64,000 bases of DNA from Synchiropus splendidus. Its lineage: Eukaryota; Chordata; Actinopteri; Syngnathiformes; Callionymidae. Location of the stretch: positions 70,779,437-70,843,436 of the forward strand of contig NC_071334.1 in NCBI RefSeq assembly GCF_027744825.2, given 5' to 3'. Each line of letters opens with the position of its first letter. Position 1 is the first letter of the stretch. Under the pieces are notes generated by a model, which worked only from the letters and a program-made list of their open reading frames with translations, made no database searches and was not told the origin of the DNA. The position numbers were made by a program, and so were the translations under genes. This document shows, one piece after another, positions 36,401-47,694 of this stretch.

Positions 36401-37022
36401 TGAGACGAGTATTTGAGAGGAACCATCCAGTGTTGATGATGCCAGTGTCAACACAGTGTGTCACTGGGTCCAGGCGCTCAATGATGCCGCAGCCACGAGT
36501 CACGAGGAAGGAATCGCACATAATAATAAGATGGTTGTTACATGAAACTTTTTCTTATTCGTAGTGTTTTGAGCCCCATGTTGGTGAGCCCTGGTGTAGC
36601 GCGTCCAACACGTGGAATAGGTCGCGACATCGTGGCCTCCTGTTGCCCATCAGGGTCGTCCCTCCCCACAGGAACTCACGCTTCACCCCCAGGGCTGGAT
36701 CGGAACCAGCGAGGCGCCGCAGTTCTCCGCATTAAAGGCCACTTCTCTTTCCACTCTGGAGACATCCAGCGGCCTCGCCACCACCTGCTGCGCCAGCGAG
36801 ATGCTCTGCCATTATCGGGCCCATCAGACTCTTCAAACCGCGCTGAAACGACACACTCAGGTCGCTCAGCTGTCTCCGGAAATGACGAGGGCCATGAGTG
36901 CTGCGGGAGGCCAGGACGGAGTCGGCACAGACCTCAGGCGACGCCCTCTGCTGAGCGGGGCCGCCGGCCTCAGTGCGTCGAACAGGTGGACCCGGGGGGG
37001 ACACATTCAACAGAAGTGACTC

Positions 37023-37245
37023 GTGATCTCATTCGTGTTCAATAACCATACTCTGGTCAACAAAGCAAAACCCAGTGAAATGACATGAAACCATGTGATC
37101 AGCGCCAAGATGTCCATCTGTCGTGGAACAGTCCAACCAGCAGCAGAAGCAGGTGAAATTTACTCAAGGAACAAAGAAGGAAAAACACACCTGATGCAAA
37201 CTGTTGAGGAAATTCACAATATCATAAAACAAGTCAATATGATGA
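37023..37245 (+). repeat. Dispersed repeat, copy 1 of a pair with 55076-55310
   Basis: Shares GTGTTCAATAACCATACT, CATGAAACCATGTGATC, GTCCAACCAGCAG-AGAA-CAGGTG and later AAACTGTT words with 55076-55310 in the same orientation. Confidence 0.7.
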
Positions 37246-37739
37246 CACACTACTGCCACCACATGTGGCTCATGTATTAGAGCACAGGCGTCGAGCCGGT
37301 CCTCACAGGGCCGCAGAGTGCTGGCTGGCAACCAAGAGGAGACCTACTCACCAGTCAGGTGTCTGAAGACTGGCATCAGTGGATGGTCGGTCTGGTGCTG
37401 TTGGTCTCAGCTGACGCCTGATTGGTTCACACGTTTGTGCTTTCAGGGCTGGAACAAAAACCTGCAGCCACTGCGGCCCTTTAGCGGGTCAGTTCGACAC
37501 CCCTGCATTAGAGCATCCGGCCCTGTGGTTCAGAATCACTGCATTTTTCAGCCGCTGGAGCACGGTGAGAGTGTGTCACCTCATGTGTCCGGAGATGGAG
37601 GCGGGCGATCATGAACCATCAGAACCTGTTGAGGATCGACCAACGTGAGCAGATCACACAGATTGGCTCTATACACTATAGATCTATGCTGCGGCGCTGA
37701 CCCCTCCGTAGAAGAAGCCACACAGCTTCCTGTGGTTTT

Positions 37740-38165
37740 CAAACCTGATGCGCCTCCAACTTGACCACACACCTTCACCACAGAACCATGGAGTCATCCT
37801 GGTCGGACCTACGGCACCACGGAGCGAACGGAGCTAACAGGAGTAACAGAGCTAGTGGCTAACGTGACCGGTCCCTTCAAAACTTAAACTCAATGCGGAA
37901 CCAAATAAACACGCTGCAACATGTGAAAAGAGAAAGACTCATGGTTGTTATGAAGCAAAGAATGTCAAATATTCATCTGGAAATTCCCAAAAATAACAAA
38001 TTGAAATAAATAAATGACACAAAAACAATAAAATAAAATGGAAAGTTATCTCCGATAAATCAATAAATCCTGGCGTGTTTCTGCCATGTTGCCCAACCCT
38101 CTCTGGAAACACCTTCAAACAAATACATTTTCTGTGATTTGTTCCTGCAAATAGCCAAAACAGCC
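37740..38165 (+). repeat. Dispersed repeat, copy 2 of a pair with 20941-21440
   Basis: Collinear with the block at 20941-21440 (CACCACAGAACCATGGAG, GGAGCTAAC, TTGTTATGAAGCAA, ACATTTTCTG). It lacks the (GGGA)n run of the other copy and has an A-rich insertion near 38000. Confidence 0.65.
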
Positions 38166-38169
38166 GAGT

Positions 38170-39866
38170 CTCAGTCGCCATCATTCCCCACAAATGAAAA
38201 GGGATGTTCTGCAGGACTTTGACTGAAACACACTGCTCTGGAAGCTGCAGTCATTTTCACAGCGGATTCGAAACCCTGGCAAAAGCTCTGTGATTCTTCT
38301 CTCTGTGTCGACACAAGCTCCACTGAGGAGCCGTGAGAAGGACGGCGGTGTCTTCAGCGCGGGTGAGGCGGCGTCAGCCCTCTGCCCACACCCCTCCCCC
38401 CGCCCGTTTGTCCCGGAGTCATTCATTAGCTGTTCAGTCGGCGGTGACAACACCTCAATTCCATCTGGCTCGGCGGCCTCCTGGGGGCAGCGCCGCCTGG
38501 AATGACAAGGAGCGCCGCCAGGAAGCATGTTTGCTAACCTATTACCTCGCTAACTGTGCCATGATTGATTCTGTGTCGGATTGTCGCAGATATCGCTGCG
38601 ATAAAGGGCCGGACTCTCCGGGCCAGGAGCGGCGTTCCACAGCGCAGCAGGAGCCGCCGTGTGGGAAAATCACTCTCTCAACAGGAGACGTCCTCAGCCT
38701 GCGGCCCAGTCTTGTGTGAGGAGCACGCCGGCGGGACTCTGAAAGCTTGCCGGGCGTGAAAGTGGCCATCAGGTGGCGCCGGGAGCCGTGTCCCGACGGG
38801 AACCCCCCCCCACCACCTGTTCAGCCCTTTGCGTCAGTCACTGTCGTCAGAACCGCTTCCTGAAGAAGGAGGTTTGCTCCCGAAACCTTCCGAGTCCAGG
38901 CGTCTCCAAGTGAGTCCCACTCGCTGAACTCTCCTGGACTCTGTTCTGACCCAGCCTTGAAAAGGTGAGTCCAGTGTGCCAAACTGAAGGAATCATTTTT
39001 GTGAAACCAGTTTCTGAGTCACAGAGTCACCGGGACGTGTGGGACTCGCAGCTCAAACAGGAAATAGGAACTTCCCCACTGGCACAGAGTTGCTCCATCA
39101 GATAAAAGTGTGGGACTCATCTGGATTTGTTGGATTCCCAGTTCCATGAATCTCTCCGCTGGCGAGAGCGTGTTCACGGCTCCAACATGACAGGCACCGG
39201 GTCGGACGAGGGGTCAGCCACAGGACGACCTCTCCCCAGGTCTCACTCGGATATGTGGGATTCAAAGTGCCACGAGTCCAGTTAACGCTCTGCCTGGGAG
39301 TTGAGTCACTCAAGTCACTTGAGGCACTCACTGGGATGTGAGCCAGCCACTCCGAAAGGTTTGAGTCAGACATGTACAAGTCAGTCCGAGTCCCACCTGT
39401 CCTCTTCGCCGCGTCTCTGGTTGGACTCAGGCAGCCAGCTGCTGCAGATGAGCCAGTGAGGTCCAGTTCAGAGGCTCTGATCCTAACATCGGCTGCTAAG
39501 AGCTCCGGTTCCCTCCCCTCCGCTGGCTTCTGGGACGGGCTCCAGCGTGGCTAACGTTGATGAATCGGGGCTGTAACTCGCCGCCGCCGCAGCCGAGTGC
39601 ATCTGCAAACATGCTCCTCACGGTCTCATCATCATGATGGGTGTTTTAGAGAAGTTAATGAAGAAGTCATCAGGACGTGACGAGGATTGATGCGCTGGAA
39701 ACCAGAGCAGCGCAGCAGCTATGGGGAAGCTGGAGACGGCTTCCTCCTTCCTCTCACCACCGTGCACTCAGACAGTCTGGTCACTGAGGAGGCATGAGGA
39801 CGGCGGCGTGTCGGGGAAGTCACAACTCAAGCACCTGGAGGAGGGTCCTCTGAAGATCAGGTCACC
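38170..39866. other. No gene seen; degenerate GAGTCA-rich stretch
   Basis: No exon pair or element recognised. From about 38905 to 39375 there are repeated GAGTC/GAGTCA and GTGGGACTC words (for example GTGTGGGACTCATCTGGATT and GAGTCACTCAAGTCACTTGA). This may be a decayed short tandem repeat. Confidence 0.45.
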
Positions 39867-41715
39867 GAGAGGAGAGGAGGAGGAGAGGTGAGAGAGGAGG
39901 AGGAGAGGAGAGGAGGAGGAGAGGTGAGAGAGGAGAGGAGGAGGAGAGGTGAGAGAGGAGAGGAGGAGGAGGAGAGGAGAGGAAGAGGAGAGGTGAGAGA
40001 GGAGAGGAGGAGGAGAGGTGAGAGAGGAGAGGAGAGGAGAGGAGGAGGAGAGGAGAGGAGGAGGAGAGGTGAGAGAGGAGAGGAAGAGGAGGAAGAGGAG
40101 AGGAGAGGAGAGGAGGAGGAGAGGTGAGAGAGGAGAGGAAGAGGAGAGGTGAGAGAGGAGAGGAGGAGGAGGAGAGGAGAGGAAGAGGAGAGGTGAGAGA
40201 GGAGAGGAGAGGAGGAGAGGAGAGGAGGAGAGGTGAGAGAGGAGAGGAGGAGGAGAGGAAGAGGAGAGGAAAGGAGAGGAGGAGAGGAGAGGAGGAGAGG
40301 TGAGAGAGGAGAGGAGGAGGAGAGGAAGAGGAGAGGTGAGAGAGGAGAGGAGAGGAGGAGGAGAGGTGAGAGAGGAGAGGAGGAGGAGGAGAGGTGAGAG
40401 AGGAGAGGAGGAGGAGAGGAAGAGGAGAGGTGAGAGAGAAGAGGAGAGGAGAGGAGGAGGAGAGGTGAGAGAGGAGAGGAGAGGAGAGGTGAGAGAAGAG
40501 GTGAGAGAAGAGAGGCGGAGGAGAGGAGGAGGAGAGGTGAGAGAGGAGAGGAGGAGGAGAGGTGAGAGAGAGGAGGAGGAGGAGGAGAGGCAGAGGAGAG
40601 GAAGAGGAGAGGTGAGAGAGGAGAGGAGAGGAGGAGGAGAGGAGAGGAGGAGGAGAGGTGAGAGAGGAGAGGAGAGGAGAGGAGAGGAGGAGGAGAGGTG
40701 AGAGAGGAGAGGAGAGGAGGAGGAGAGGTGAGAGAGGAGAGGAGAGGAGAGGAGGAGGAGAGGCAGAGGAGAGGAGGAGGAGAGGTGAGAGAGGAGAGGA
40801 GGAGGAGAGGTGAGAGAGAGGAGGAGGAGGAGGAGAGGCAGAGGAGAGGAAGAGGAGAGGAGGAGGAGAGGAGAGGAGGAGAGGAGGAGAAGAAGAGAAG
40901 AGGAGAGAAGAGGAGGAGGAGAGGTGAGAGAGGAGAGGAAGAGGAGAGGAGAGGAGAGGAGGAGGAGAGGCAGAGGAGAGGAGAGGAGGAGGAGAGGAGA
41001 GGAGGAGGAGAGGTGAGAGAGGAGAGAAGAGGAGGAGGAGAGGCAGAGGAGAGGAAGAGGAGAGGTGAGAGAGGAGAGGAGGAGGAGAGGTGAGAGAGAG
41101 GAGGAGGAGGAGGAGGAGAGGCAGAGGAGAGGAAGAGGAGAGGAGGAGGAGAGGAGAGGAGGAGAGGAGGAGAAGAAGAGAAGAGGAGAGAAGAGGAGGA
41201 GGAGAGGTGAGAGAGGAGAGGAAGAGGAGAGGAGAGGAGGAGGAGAAGAGGAGGAGAGGTGAGAGAGGAGAGGAGAGGAGAGGAAGAGAAGAGGCAGAGG
41301 AGAGGTGAGAGAGGAGAGGAAGAGGAGAAGAGGAGGAGAGGTGAGAGAGGAGAGGAGAGGAGAGGAAGAGAAGAGGCAGAGGAGAGGTGAGAGAGGAGAG
41401 GAGAGGAGGAGGAGAGGAGAGGAGGAGGAGAGGTGAGAGAAGAGGTGAGAGAAGAGAGGCGGAGGAGAGGAGGAGGAGAGGTGAGAGAGGAGAGGAAGAG
41501 GAGAGGAGAGGAAGAGGAGAAGAGGAGGAGAGGTGAGAGAGGAGAGGAAGAGGAGAGGAGGAGGAGTGAGGAGGAGTGGAGAGGAGAGGAGGAGGAGAGG
41601 TGAGAGAGGAGAGGAGGAGGAGTGGAGAAGGAGACGAATGAGTTTAGAAGAGAGGAGGAGGAGAGGTGAGAGAGGAGAGGGGGAGGAGTGGAAGAGGAGA
41701 GGTGAGTGAAGGAAG
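39867..41715 (+). repeat. 1.85-kb polypurine tract (AGAGGAGG-type minisatellite)
   Basis: The + strand is almost wholly purine: units such as GAGAGGAGGAGGAGAGGTGA and GAGAGGAGAGGAAGAGGAGA in higher-order arrangements, with rare T (from GGTGAGAG) and C (from GAGGCAGAGG). Longer blocks recur, for example a block with GAAGAAGAGAAGAGGAGAGA at about 40885-40915 and again at 41170-41200, showing segmental duplication inside the array. The two minus-strand ORFs of about 700 residues (Leu/Ser/Pro only) are artefacts of the repeat. Mirror-symmetric purine tracts can form triplex (H-) DNA and block polymerases. Confidence 0.97.
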
Positions 41716-41739
41716 GGAGAAGAGTGCAGATGATGAAGA

Positions 41740-44700
41740 GAGGGGCCTGGGACGGAGCCCTGTGGGACACCTGTGGTTGCTGTCCAGGTGATGGGAGGAG
41801 GACGGACCGAGTCCAGGCCTGAAACCAGGAGGATGCAGGAAGTTCTGAGTTGCAAATCACAGCTCTGCCACGCGTCTTCAATAAGAGTCCAGATAAGCAA
41901 TAGCTGTCATCAGAGAAGATCAAATATGAGAAGATGAAATGTTTGCTCTGCCTCATGTCACTGAGCCGCTGCCATGTCGCTTCCTCTCTGCCGCGAAGGC
42001 GGCCTGACTCACCAGCGTCTTCATCACCCGCCGGAGCACTGCATCACTCCCTCCCCCGTAACGGTCTTCTGACTCTGACTCCTGAGACTCACGGCAGTGG
42101 CCTCCACTCTCCTGAGGCTGCGGCCCTTCTTCATCTGCTTCCTTTCCTCCTCCTCCTCTTCTGTCCAGCCTCCATGCTCTCGCTCTAGACCGCTGGACAT
42201 GGGTTTGACCTGGACAGGGGGCAGATGTGACCAAGGACTCGGGTGTCCTGAGACCTGGAGCAGCACTTCTCGGCGGTAATGCCGCGTCAGCACATTTTTC
42301 TGGGCTCAGACTGGTCCATGATGAAAACCTTGTCCCGGCTGAAGCATCTCCGTGATTTAAGGTCCGACTCTGAGCAACCCAGCAGCAGCGGCGGCGGCGA
42401 TATAAATACTCCTCGCCTCAAATGGATTCCAGTAAATAAAAGCAGCTGCACCCGTCTGACGTCGAGCCTTTTACGGTTGCGTCCACTGACTGGGTTCTGG
42501 AGCGCTCGCAGGTGTCACCTCTCTCACAGCTGCCCATCAGACCCGCATCTGTCCAGCGCCGGTCATGTGACTGACCACCGTCCGAGCAGCTCAGAGCAGC
42601 AGGACGGCTCCATGGCTGTGGATCCCTCAAACGGCCTCCGTCGCTGGGGCACCAGCGTATCTCCGCTTCAGTCAGTGTGGCGACAGGACCAGGCTCAGCT
42701 CAGCCCGGCAGACAAGAGGCATTTTCACAGGTTTCCAAGTGTTGCCATGGCAACAGCAATGACCCCCAAACGTGTGAGCCAGCTGCACACATTTGGATAC
42801 AGGCCGTGTGTGTGTGCGCTTAAGCAGATCTATCCGAGTGAGGTCTGACTTTGGGCAAAACACCTCCTTTGGCTGGACCCCACAAGTCTCAATCTGAGGG
42901 TGATTCTAACTAGGTCTCAGTCTGAGGCTGGGGAAAGGGCAATGGGCAGGAGAGGTCCTCACAAGGACGGCGAGAGAGGTGGGTGTGCGGGTGCACCTCC
43001 ATGTTCTGGCCCAGTTCGTGCCTAAGAAGGGGCCCAGATAACAGTACTGGCAGCAGCGTCACATGCTAACGTTGTTAGCTTCTAGTGTCAGTTGTAATCC
43101 CTCTGCAACTGGTGGCTCTGACTCTGAGGCGGACTTGTTCAACAGCCTGAAACCCACTCGGTGAATGGGATCAGAGGGTCAGTGACATGCAGCTCTGACA
43201 CGGCAGCTCACGGCACACGTGGGAACATGGATGGACCAAAGCGGCACAAAAGGCTCGGCGAGTGGTGGGACACAAAAGCAGCGGATGACTCGCTCGCTCT
43301 TTGTGTGGAAGTGAAGAGGTGCTGATCTAATCTGGAGCGCAGGTCTGGAACGAGCCGCGGCCCCGGGCCTGAGCTGGGTCGCAGGCTATCTGTCGGCCGG
43401 CTGCTGCCGTAATTGACGTGGTTAAGCAGTGAGAGCTGGATGGTCAGGGCTGTGATCCTGGCTCTGACTCGCCGCGTCCCTCACCTCGCACAGGTGTGAG
43501 ACCATCAGAGCCCTGTCGAGTCTCAGAATCCCCCGCAAGATGGGCCCCCGCAAGATGGGCCCCCGGAGAGAATCAGCGGTGTTCGTCCAAGCGGAGCTTG
43601 TCCTTGAAAGACACAGGTCTCTGACTCGCATGCAGAGAGCATCCGCTTCAACGGGAGAAGGTTCAGCGTTTTGATTCACTCACCCGAGAACACAAATCCA
43701 GATGTTACCACTCTGACTGCAGACTCGCAACACAGGTCGCACACACCCGAGGAGACTCGGGAGCTTGACAGGAATCGTTCAACTGACTCGGATTTTCAGC
43801 CCAACACGAGTCAGTTGGCTCATCTCAGCAAACTCAAATTGAAATGACTTGGTAATGTGGATTTATTTGTGGAAGACTTGTTGGACTGGAGAAATCTGTG
43901 GTAGGACTGACTTAAAATTGGACTTGGTGAAGTGCTGACTCGTGACTCGGTTAACGTGAAAAATCGATTTGGCAGTCGACTCACCCTGAAAGAAAGGAAA
44001 CCAGAGAGTCTGGATAGATGACTTGGTGAACTCGGAATTCCAAACCAGACATCAGTTTCATATCAGTGACTTGTCCATTGAGGACTTTCACCTTCAAGTC
44101 AGCAGCTGGGTAACAGACGTGACCCTGCCAAGCCAGCAAGTCATGAAATTGACTTGATAAAGCCTTGGTAACCTGACGAGTCAGCAAGTAAGGAACTTTC
44201 AAAAAGAAGAAGAGACTGGGCTCTGACTCCTACAGATCTGAGAGTCAAAAGGATATGAATGTGAGAATGAATGGATGACTGTGTGGCGCATCCCAGTTCG
44301 CCGCCCTGCTGACGGTCTGGAAGAAAGACAAGTCGCCGTCTGCCGCAGGAGGTTTGACTGCGCGGTGAAACGCAGCAGAGGAAAGGCTCCAGTGGCAGCG
44401 TGGCGTCCAGAGATGACGTCACTGGTGTGAAGGCACGCTCACCAGGGGTCCGCGCGTGCGAATGAGCCGCGGCGCCACAGAGGCACCATGGCTTCATCTC
44501 TGGCAAATAAATGGAGGTCGACTTTGCGGAGGCCTTGAAGGCAGCGAGGAGGAATGAGACTGTGCTGCTGCGGAGGGAGCCGACGACCCTGGAGCGGTTT
44601 GACCCCGGGAGGGAGTCAAGCTGAGCTAATGAAGCGACAAACCAGCTGAAGAGCCAGCGCTGGTGAGTGATGGGCCCGTCTGGACCACTGTCTCCACCGG

Positions 44701-44935
44701 GCCCCGCTGACACAGCGTCCTGCTGGTGAGAAGCTGGACCTGCTCCTGACTGATCTCAGTCTCCTGTCTGAAGGAGAAGGAAGGGTTCAAGCAGGAGGGG
44801 CCCGGGTCAGAGGGCTCCACTGCCTCCATGGGCTGGAGACGTTCACGTTCTGGGGTGAACACCTCCTCTGCTGGAAGAAAACATCCACTGCAGGCAGTTC
44901 CAGTCTGGTGCAGCTGTGGCAGAGAACCCCACGCT
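41740..44935. other. No gene seen; GAGTCA-rich and (GT)n-associated repeat segments
   Basis: At 42876-42995 there is a copy of the (GT)n-associated repeat (GGACCCCACAAGTCTCAATC ... CAGGAGAGGTCCTCACAAGG). Around 43680-44240 ACTCG, GACTTG and GAGTCA words are frequent without a fixed period. Otherwise I see nothing with splice-site or domain support. Confidence 0.5.
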
Positions 44936-44937
44936 TA

Positions 44938-45945
44938 TGGAGGAGGAGACGGAGAAGGTGACAGAGGAGGTGAGCAAGAGATGGAGATAATAGAGGAGGT
45001 TGTGATGGAGAAGGTGATGACGGGGGAGGTGACGGAGGAGGTGAAGCAGGAGATGGAGATAATAGAGATGGAGAAGGTGATGACGGGGGAGGTGAAGCAG
45101 GAGATGAAGATAATAGAGATGGAGAAGGTGATGACGGGGGAGGTGACGGGTGAAGTGACGGAGGAGGTGACGGAGGAGGTGAAGCAAGAGATGGAGATAA
45201 TAGAGGAGGTTGTGATGGAGAAGGTGATGACGGGGGAGGTGACGGAGGAGGTGAAGGAGGTGGTGATGGAGCAGGTGATGATGGAGCAGGTGAAGCAGGA
45301 GATGGAGATAATAGAGATGGAGAAGGTGATGATGGAGGAGGTGAAGCAGGAGATGGAGATAATAGATGGAGAAGGTGATGATGGAGGAGGTGAAGCAGGA
45401 GATGGAGATAATAGAGATGGAGAAGGTGATGATGGAGGAGGTGAAGCAGGAGATGAAGGAGGTGGTGATGGAGCAGGTGATGATGGAGCAGGTGAAGCAG
45501 GAGATGGAGATAATAGATGGAGAAGGTGATGATGGAGGAGGTGAAGCAGGAGATGGAGATAATAGAGATGGAGAAGGTGATGACGGAGGAGGTGAAGCAG
45601 GAGATGGAGATAATAGATGGAGAAGGTGATGATGGAGGAGGTGAAGCAGGAGATGAAGGAGGTGGTGATGGAGCAGGTGATGATGGAGCAGGTGAAGCAG
45701 GAGATGGAGATAATAGAGATGGAGATGGTGATGACGGAGGAGTTGACAAAGGGGGTGAAGAAGGCGGTGATGGAGCAGGTGATGAAGGAGAAGGTGACTG
45801 AGGAGGTGACAGAGGTGGTGATGGAGCAGGTGATGACGGAGGAGGTGATGGATGATGTGACGGAGGAGGTGAAGCAGGAGATGGAGATAATAGAGAAGGA
45901 GAAGGTGACGGAGGAGGTGATGGGGTAGGAGAAGACAGAGGAGGT
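44938..45945 (+). repeat. Purine-rich minisatellite array 1 (GGTGAAGCAGGAGATGGAGA type)
   Basis: About 1 kb of higher-order tandem repeats built from GAGGTGAAGCAGGAGATGGA, GATAATAGAGATGGAGAAGG and TGATGATGGAGGAG/TGACGGGGGAG modules (mostly multiples of three). Both strands are open for long stretches (EVKQEMEIIEMEKVMMEE-type or SPSPASPPPSS-type). These are repeat artefacts: no start context, splice sites or non-repeat protein. Confidence 0.95.
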
Positions 45946-45949
45946 TCTC

Positions 45950-46805
45950 CTTCTGAGGAGCCCTGAATGTAAGCAGCAGGCGTCCCCTCATAACACTGGC
46001 TATTTTACATGACTCCTGATGGAGCTCATCTCGGTGCCATTGTTTGGTTCCTCTGAGGAATCACCTCTTCCGTCCACCCACTCTTCCACAGTGTTTCCCT
46101 GTCAAGGCCATCTGCGTCTCTTTCCTCTGAAAGTGCTGCTCGTCTGGTTACCTTGCGTCTCCAGCGGCTCCCCATCGATCCCTTGATGCCACACTCGCTG
46201 CTGCAGCTCCATTTCCTCCCTCGACAGCCAGATCGATGGCCTCTAACTTGAGAGCAGCGCCACACGCTTGTCTCCTGCTGCTCTCCATGATCTGAGGGGA
46301 GCGAGCGCCTTTGATTCCGTCCCACCCGTGGAGTGTGACCGGGTCGCTCGGATGCCACGAGGCTCATTGTTCCCACAGCAGGGTTCAGAGAGCGAGAAGG
46401 ACATGAGGAGCTCTCAGGAGGAAAAGCATCACTTCCATCAGCTCACTGCAAGCATGAGGCACCACGCGCCGCTGTTCAGAGAGAGTCCAACACGCCCGAG
46501 CCACTCCTGTCCGACTCCCTCGGGGTCCAGGGGTCGTGTGGGGAATTGGGTGGGAGGAGAAGCCTGTTCCATCCTGAACACGTTCCTGACTCCCCTCACT
46601 CTGCAAAAAAAGAAAAGAGGCAGAGCTACACCAGGTTCAAAGGTGACAGCATTTACAGTGCTGCTCCACGCTGGCTCATGAATGAGTGATGATGAATGGA
46701 GAGACCAGGCCTCACCGGCACCAGGAAGCCCATGGGCCATTAACAATAAGAACAATAAACATTCAAATTTGCATGTCATAACCTCCTTCGTATCTTTTTT
46801 CTTTT
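45950..46805. other. Spacer between two related purine-rich arrays
   Basis: About 860 bp of ordinary mixed sequence with no gene seen. It separates two arrays made of the same GATGGAGAAGGTGATG theme. Confidence 0.6.
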
Positions 46806-46808
46806 TTG

Positions 46809-47690
46809 GTGATGATGGAGCAGGTGATGGAGAAGATGATGAAGGAGGTGACGGAGGAGGTGATGGTGGAGAGGTGATGATGGAGAAGGTGATGGAGAGG
46901 TGATGATGGAGAAGGTGATGATGGAGAAGGTGACGGAGGTGATGATGGAGAAGGTGATGGAGAGGTGATGATGGAGAAGGTGATGGAGGTGATGATGGAG
47001 AAGGTGATGGAGAGGTGATGATGGAGAAGGTGACGGAGGTGATGATGGAGAAGGTGATGGAGAGGTGATGATGGAGAAGGTGATAAAGAGGTGATGATGG
47101 AGAGGTGATGATGGAGAAGGTGATGGAGAGGTGATGATGGAGAAGGTGATAAAGAGGTGATGATGGAGCAGGTGATAAAGAGGTGATGATGGAGCAGGTG
47201 ATAAAGAGGTGATGATGGAGAAGGTGATAAAGAGGTGATGATGGAGAAGGTGAGGGAGAGGTGATGATGGAGAAGGTGATGGAGAAGGTGATAAAGAGGT
47301 GATGATGGAGAAGGTGACGGAGAGGTGATGATGGAGAAGGTGATGGAGAGGTGATGATGGAGAAGGTGATGGAGGTGATGATGGAGAAGGTGATGGAGGT
47401 GATGATGGAGAAGGTGATGGAGGTGATGATGGAGAAGGTGATGGAGGTGATGATGGAGAAGGTGACGGAGAGGTGATGATGGAGAAGGTGACGGAGAGGT
47501 GATGATGGAGAAGGTGACGGAGAAGGTGATGGAGAGGTGGTGATGGAGAAGGTGATGGAGAGGTGATGGAGGTGATGATGGAGAAGGTGACGGAGGAGGT
47601 GATGGTGGAGAAGGTGATGATGGAGAAGGTGATGGAGAAGGTGACGGAGGAGGTGATGGTGGAGAAGGTGAAGAAGAGGTGGTGATAGAT
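46809..47690 (+). repeat. Purine-rich minisatellite array 2 (GATGATGGAGAAGGTGATGG type)
   Basis: Shorter modules than array 1: GTGATGATGGAGAAGGTGAT with GGAGAG, AAAGAG or GGAG linkers, giving 21-30-bp units. It shares the TGATGATGGAG and GGAGAAGGTGA cores with array 1 on the same strand, so the two are likely parts of one expanded locus. Confidence 0.95.
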
Positions 47691-47694
47691 ATTT

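Noticed and set aside
39768..41956. Two minus-strand open frames of about 700 codons
   Set aside because: They consist only of Leu, Ser and Pro codons read from the purine-rich repeat; no domain, splice site or start context. Artefact of the array.
44787..45991. Open frames of 320-382 codons (minus) and up to 233 codons (plus)
   Set aside because: Translations of a tandem repeat with modules of about three-base multiples; low-complexity on both strands at once.
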